In this document: in pieces, positions 58,457 to 64,000 of the stretch
Layout of the letters: the number at the start of each line of letters is the position of its first letter
How positions within the stretch are numbered: the stretch's first letter is position 1
DNA from: Apium graveolens
Lineage: Eukaryota > Streptophyta > Magnoliopsida > Apiales > Apiaceae
Assembly (NCBI RefSeq): GCF_009905375.1
Contig: NW_027417549.1
Span: 1 to 64,000, forward strand
Direction: 5' to 3'
Length of the DNA stretch: 64,000 nucleotides
Translations under genes and position numbers: made by a program
The notes under the pieces: generated by a model
What the model was told of the DNA's origin: nothing
Databases searched by the model: none
What the model saw: only the letters and a program-made list of their open reading frames with translations

Positions 58457-61400
58457 TGTGGCGCCCTCCAAACCCAGGTCAGAAGTTTGGGGTCCACACA
58501 CACATACCTTATTTATAACCTGCTTATCACATTAATAAAGATAAAAATAATAATATGCAGTGACCCTACTTACCAACTACCACGGACCGCAACAGGTTAA
58601 AGTATGTACACAAGCCAAACACACACTTATATTACAAACTGTCCAAATCCCAACTATTCAATCTCAGAATTGAGTATTAAGCATTATTACAAACTTTTAC
58701 CAACTTAAATTATCCCAAAAGATGCCTGCTAGCTTAACTCGATCAACCTGGACCCCTAGCTCTTGCACTGGTTTAGGGATCCTCGCTACCAACTGGTTCC
58801 TTCTTAACTGGAAAAGAACATAAACAACATCGCACAAATGAGCTTACTAGCTCAGCAAGTGTCAATGACAAGACTGAGAATAATGATCATCAAGTGGAAA
58901 GGGTTATGATATCAAGTGAACAATGAATTATGATTTAGAATTGGATATTATATTTTTATTTTAAAAAACCAAGGTTAGGCTGCTGATCAGTCACGCACTA
59001 ACCCCGAGCAAAGCACACAACACTGCTCTAACTACTGGATCCAAGGCACACATTGGCCTATTGACCATTAATATGGTCTGACCACGAATCTGGTCCATAA
59101 TTTTATAAAAAAATCAAATTCTAACATAATAACAGAATAAAAAATATAAAGAAATAAACATAATCATAAATAACAATGGATGTTCGATAATGACATGGTT
59201 TCAATCTTCACAAGGATCAATATGGCAATTTCAAAGTTTGGCCTTTAGGTAATGAAAGAATTGGATAACAAAGGAATCAACATTTCAAGGTTTCAAGGAT
59301 TTGGTCTTTCAAAGCATAAGGTACAATGGTTTGAATATGTAAGTAATTCGGTTCAGTGTTTGGTATTTAGTTTGTATGTATTTGTGGAGTAGTATTGTAT
59401 ATTTGTGGTTCGTATTTGGGTATATAACAATCAATGGTTTAGAAAGAATAAGGTTTACGGTTCAAGATCAATAACTGGAATCCGGGTTTAGGATTCAGTG
59501 CTTCAAAGCACTTGCAATATAAAACAGGACTATCAATCAACTACAAAATATCTCGAGAAAGTTCAGAACACTTGCCTGGTACTAGCTTACTATACTGCAC
59601 TAACTTCCAATCACAACCGTCTATTCCTTGACTATCTGTTTCCCTTTCCTATGCCTTGCTTCTTCTGGTCACATATCATAAGCATCTATCAATACTCAAC
59701 TTATACGATTCTATTCGATACACACTTCTATTTACCCTTCGTTTTACCCAAATCCGATTAACGGATTGAAAGTTACGTAATAAACAAGTAAACACCGAAC
59801 ATATAGACCGATAATCAATCAACAAGTCACATATAATACGTAACATGTCAAACAATCAATGATATATCAATTATAAAGGAGTCTCGGGTCATAAACAGGC
59901 TTTCGGATATTTAAAATGATTTTTAAAACATTTTTCGGAATTAAAACGGGTCATTGGATCAATTTCAAAGTAATAAACACGGTTCGGTTGGCCAAATCTG
60001 GTTTCAAAACAATTTTATAATAATTATCTAGCCTTGGATACAGTTTAAAATAAAATTTTAAAGCTTGAAACTATTTTTCAGAATTTTTTAATCATTTTTA
60101 AATAATTAAATCTAATTAAATAATTAATTAAAATCAATTAATAATTAATTAAATCAATTAATCAATTAATTTTCGAATTAATTAACCAATTAATCAATTA
60201 ATTATTACCTAAAATTAATTAACTAATTAATTAAGATTTATTTTTGAATTAAAGATAATTTTTGGAATTAAAATAATTATTTTTGGAATTTTCAGAAATT
60301 AAAAACCAATTTTGGAAATGAATTTATAAAGGAAATCTGATTTTTAAAAGATTTTGAAACAAAAATCCTATTTCTGCAAAGCTGGGAAACCCTGGGGGAC
60401 TAAACTGTAAAAACAGAAGTAAGAAATTGATTTTACAAAATTTTGGATCAAAACCAGGTTAAACCGGGTCAGAAATCCGGGTCACCAAGAACAGAAACGG
60501 GTCGCGAAGAACCCAGTTTCCAGTGACCGGAAAATCCTCCGGCGAAGCCCCGATTTCGACCAAAACGGAATGGTTTGATGTGATTCAAGCACGGTTTTCA
60601 TTCTATATCACTCCAGGATCATAAATCAGGTCACAAACAACACCACCAATGACCTCAGTTCATTCTCCGTCAAAAATCGAAGTAAAACCGGCGGAGGGCC
60701 GGCGAGCTCGATTTACAGACTTCTAGGAATCGTCAGTTGCTATACTATATACGAATCGATTCCATATTCAACCAGGAACACATATCAACCATCAAATTCG
60801 ACAGATAAACCCTAACAAATATTCCCCTAAATCGAATTGAAAACATTCAAAATAATATAAACCCTACTTTCTAATTACGAGAATCAAACCCAAAATTAAA
60901 CATGTTATTGAACTACAAATCAAGAGTATAATATACCAAAATGATCAGCATCAAAAACTATACAACATGCAAGCATCAAAACATACAAACAATAGCTCGA
61001 ACAAAAATTCATAATTTTAATTTCAAGAAATTCGAATATAAATAATTAAATAGAAAATCACATGATGTTTTGGGGTTGAAATTGATGAAAGATTTGGATT
61101 CTAGATTTCAGTAGCTTCATTTTGAGTATATGTACGCCAAAATCGGATATCGATAACGCCTCCGAACTTGTGTTTGATTACGAAGAACAAAATATAATTA
61201 TAGTGTTTTCTCTGTAAAAACTCTGTAAATACTTTTTACAAATGATTTCTGGTACAAAATAAAATATGGTAGAGGCTATTTATAATTACGGAAAATTAGT
61301 ATCCCGCTGGATCATTCCAGATACAAAATGGTACGTTTATTTATAAAAACTGATCCAAACGGTACCGGTTTTCGGGATAATTATCGAAATCAGTACAATT

Positions 61401-61962
61401 TATACTGCGGTCTTGGTCTCAGCTCCTGGTTACACGTATTACGAGGTGATAATTGTGATAGTTTAATAAAAAGATTCCGTTTATCAAAAATACGAGTTTT
61501 ATTGATTTACCGAAACGAATAATGTATTGAAAATGTTGCGCCGGGACTCGCACAGGACAAACCGTACTTCAGATCGAAAAAGTCGAAACATGGATAATGC
61601 TCGGAATATTGCAATTAGGTTAGGAAGGAGTTCTCGGAAAAGTTTCGGGTTATAAAACCATAAAAACGGATGACGTCGGTTGGTTCCCGATTGTATAAAA
61701 TAATTTTTAAATACTCGGAAATTTTTTTTATAAAATCCATATATTTTCTATAAAATCATAAATCAACATAAAAATAAATAGGAAGATATGACAATTATTA
61801 AATTTTATTTTGGACATATAAAAATTAAAATACTCAATTAATATTGTTCTTAAACATCCAAACACATTTAACACTTAACAAATAATTCACAGAATAAATA
61901 CTGAACATACATAATAATTATTTATTAGCAAAATAATTACACGGTATACCCCAGATATTACA
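58457..61962 (-). repeat. 5' LTR of element F (3506 bp)
   Basis: On its own strand it begins TGTAATATCTGGGG and ends GGGCGCCACA. It is complete and serves here as reference for the split 3' LTR. It has an AATTA-rich block (about 60105-60240). The short frames at 59498-59761 and 61328-61522 have counterparts in the other LTR and no domain. Confidence 0.94.
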
Positions 61963-62621
61963 ATAGAGGCATTGTTGGCTCACTTCTATACTTAACAGCT
62001 AGTAGGCCAGATATAATGTTTGCTACATGTCTTTTTGCTAGATTTCAGGCTGATCCTAGAGAATCTCACTTAATTGCTATTAAGAGAATTTTCAGATATC
62101 TCAAAGGTACACAAAAACTTGGCATTTGGTACCCTAGAGATTTTGGTTTTGATCTAACTGGTTATTCAGATGCAGATTATGCAGGTTGTAGAATTGATAG
62201 AAAAAGTACAACAGAAACCTGTCAATTTCTGGGAAACAAGCTTGTGTCCTGGTTCAGTAAGAAGCAAAATTCAGTTTCTACTTCTACAGCAGAAGCTAAA
62301 TATATTGTTGCTGGCAGTTGCTGTGCACAGATTTTATGGATGAAAAACCAATTGCTAGACTATGGTCTGCAAGTGGAAAGAATTCCCATTTTATGTCTTA
62401 ACATAAGTGCAATTGCCATCACTGAGAATCCAGTACAACATTCAAGAACAAAGCACATAGACATCAAGTACCACTTCATAAGGGAACATGCAATGAATGG
62501 TACTCTGGAACTACACTTTGTTCCAAGTGAAAAACAGCTTGTAGATTTATTTACCAATCCACTGGATGAATCCACCTTTTCAAGGTTGATAAGTGAGTTA
62601 GTTATGCTTAATTACTCTTGA
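61963..62621 (+). pseudogene. Element H RT end and RNase H
   Basis: Open from the F junction: [116 protein letters not shown], stop at 62619-62621. It aligns with 325-1010 of A. This stretch has no stop, but it has lost its N-terminal part to the F insertion. It differs enough from A and B to be a separate subfamily. Confidence 0.93.
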
Positions 62622-62716
62622 ATCTTTTCAGATATTTTGCAAGTTGTGATGCAGCCAGAAATTTAATTGATTTTTCAGTCTTGGATGAAATTTTGGCTAA
62701 GTCAAAATTTACATCC

Positions 62717-62756
62717 CGACGGATGATCATTATCCATCGAGTTCGATCATCCGTCG
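62717..62756. repeat. Perfect 12-bp inverted repeat
   Basis: CGACGGATGATC (62717-62728) and GATCATCCGTCG (62745-62756) can pair around a 16-base loop. Confidence 0.9.
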
Positions 62757-62806
62757 AAATATAATTTGTTAATAAAATCAATTATTTTTCTGGAATATTT
62801 TATATC

Positions 62807-62839
62807 TCGACGGATAACTGATTTATCCTCATCCGTCGA
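62807..62839. repeat. Second inverted repeat with the same core
   Basis: TCGACGGATAA (62807-62817) faces TTATCC..ATCCGTCGA (62823-62839). The core CGACGGAT/ATCCGTCG is shared with 62717-62756. Confidence 0.8.
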
Positions 62840-63027
62840 ATTGTCTCATTCCTAGCCGTTGATTTTCTGAACATTATCCATCGAGTATACTTACAGTTTG
62901 TAAGCATAACACGACAAATAAGTGATGGAATTTTTACAGTTTATTTTTTTTAAACGGCTATTTTGGGAAATTTTTATTGGTCACTTTATTTTAATTTATT
63001 ACTTTTGACAGTTAATTTTTGAGATAG

Positions 63028-63035
63028 TATAAAAG
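63028..63035 (+). promoter_or_regulatory. TATA box in front of the element H third ORF
   Basis: TATAAAAG is followed by a C/T-rich leader (63045-63140) and an ATG at 63148 in good context (AACAATGGC), 113 bases after the box. The arrangement looks like a plant gene promoter. Untested. Confidence 0.45.
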
Positions 63036-63147
63036 CAAAATTCATTTTCATTTCTTTTCTTTTATCATTCTCATTTCATCTGCTCTAACTTCTTTCTGTC
63101 TCAAAAGCAATTACCCTCTTTCTCTCTGTAATTTTTACTCTCTAACA

Positions 63148-64000
63148 ATGGCACCGGTCGTCAAAATCATGTCTCAAACTGGATTTATCTATGAGAAGAA
63201 CAACTTTGCGGCTCTAGTGAACAAGGGGATTCAACAGTCTGGCGACTACCACAAAATGATGGATTTTGTGCAAGGCTATAAGCTCAAATATGCCATATGG
63301 AGTCTCCCACTATCTACTGTGAGGTTGTGGAGGAAATATGGATGACTGCAGTGTACAACTCAACTGACAAGACCATCACTTTCACTATTAAAGGTAAGGG
63401 ATTCTGTGTTAATAGTGACATTATTAAAGCATGCTTTAAAATTCCTGATAATACTGTCAATGCTCTACACACAGACACTGATATTGTTAACATGTTAAAC
63501 TCCATGGGTTATGCACTCACCATCTCTAAATTAAGTAAAATTAGGAGATTGGGTCTTAGGAAATAATGGAGTTATCTGTGTGATGTAGTTACTAAAGTAT
63601 TTTTTGGTAAAATTAGCAATTTTGATTATATCAATATCTCCATGCTCAACATGCTTTACATGCTAGTAACTTATAAATACTTCAATTTTAGTGATCTTGC
63701 CTTGTTTGAGTTGGGTTTAAGTTAGGGGAGCTTAATAAGAAGGGCAAGAATGTTTATTATGCTAGATTTCTAATGATGCTTGCTAATCACCTCTCTGGGG
63801 ATATTGTGCTTGAGAACCCAACCAACAAGTTAGATTGTTGGGTTCAAGAAAGGAGAATTATTGCAGATCTCAATATAGCAGATCACCACAAAGAGGTGCC
63901 ACTCTTCTACATTCCTGTAATGGAGGCACCTCAGGTAAGTGAGGTAATTTCAACTGTCTCTACTCTTCCAACCTCAACCATTTTTTTGCCTTCTAGTGTA
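63148..64000 (+). pseudogene. Element H third ORF, N-terminal part (broken, runs off the window)
   Basis: It starts MAPVVKIMSQTGFIYEKNNF with no signal peptide. A one-base change near 63297 shifts the frame; the continuation reads MESPTIYCEVVEEIW to LRRLGLRK-like sequence with a nonsense codon at 63564-63566. It stays readable afterwards (WSYLCDVVTKVF) to about 63715, where another one-base loss shifts it again, and then reads CWVQERRIIADLN and VPLFYIPVMEAPQ to the edge. I know no enzyme family for it. Predicted to be a soluble folded domain. It is probably the N-terminal part of the protein whose later part survives in B. Confidence 0.65.

Larger units (their letters stand above)
19939..61962 (-). 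mobile_element. Element F: decayed Ty3/gypsy chromovirus, host of A, B and D
   Basis: F lies on the minus strand: 5' LTR 58457-61962, primer site, leader ORF, gag, protease, RT, RNase H, integrase, chromodomain, polypurine tract 41586-41602, then a 3' LTR in pieces (38786-41585 and 19939-20104, the rest beyond the window). B lies inside the 3' LTR, A inside it further left, and D inside the integrase C-terminus (41915/53137). Its right edge abuts copia element H at 61963. F is older than A, B and D. Confidence 0.93.
62622..63147 (+). other. Spacer between pol and third ORF of element H
   Basis: Non-coding. It holds two inverted repeats built on CGACGGAT/ATCCGTCG (62717-62756 and 62807-62839), ATTATCCATCGAG twice (62729-62741 and 62872-62884), a TATA box (63028-63035) and a C/T-rich leader. 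Confidence 0.8.
61963..64000 (+). mobile_element. Element H: Sirevirus-like Ty1/copia element, right part
   Basis: Pol 3' end, spacer and start of a third ORF in the same order as element B. The upstream part is beyond F and off-window, and the 3' LTR is past 64000. F inserted between the RT and RNase H coding parts. Confidence 0.88.

Noticed and set aside
1..64000. Host genes, rRNA, CRISPR arrays or bacterial features
   Set aside because: Every stretch is explained by LTR elements or their decayed spacers; nothing else is supported.

Overview
The window is plant nuclear DNA made up of nested LTR retrotransposons. I see no host gene, tRNA or rRNA. Dense Ty3/gypsy chromoviruses (Tekay/Del type, 3.3-3.9 kb LTRs) and Sirevirus-like Ty1/copia elements, all primed by initiator tRNA-Met, point to heterochromatin of a large-genome eudicot. 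Apiaceae is only a weak guess.

Nesting, outermost first. H (copia, +) is the host element: its pol end and third ORF start are at 61963-64000. F (gypsy chromovirus, -) sits in H: 5' LTR 58457-61962, internal region 53137-58456 and 41586-41915, and a 3' LTR split into 19939-20104 and 38786-41585, with the rest beyond the left edge. That F 3' LTR received two related copia elements head to head: A (-, off-window to 19938) and B (+, 20105-38780). A was then split by I (gypsy, +, 4057-17304), the youngest and only intact element, with a 1537-residue polyprotein. B was invaded by C (gypsy, -, 24033-33970), an odd pol-end/LTR/gag fragment that itself contains a solo LTR, G (25878-29787). F's integrase C-terminus was split by D (gypsy, +, 41911-53136). 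A and B could only insert after F, C and D after B and F, G after C, and I after A.

The most interesting feature is in element I. The end of its LTR carries a short exon whose first codons read like the histone H3 tail (R2, K4-Q5-T6-A7-R8-K9 in register). It ends at a GT donor, in phase with an acceptor 314 bp downstream that opens a 118-codon ORF in the leader. Splicing would remove the LTR end and the primer-binding site and give a small protein separate from Gag-Pol. LTRs of C and D carry a different but equally placed LTR exon, and F has a leader ORF. Other points: a large third ORF in the copia elements (B and H) with nuclear-protein rather than envelope features and its own TATA box in H; a paired stop between gag and protease kept in both A and B; the A/B inverted repeat, which could make hairpin RNA; a 28-bp palindromic repeat array in the D LTRs; and the circle-like layout of C.

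Except for I, every coding region is decayed by nonsense changes (many CAA/CAG to TAA/TAG), frameshifts and microhomology deletions. Coordinates of LTR ends rest on TG..CA termini, primer-binding sites, polypurine tracts, target duplications and pairwise reading of the copies; no database search was possible.
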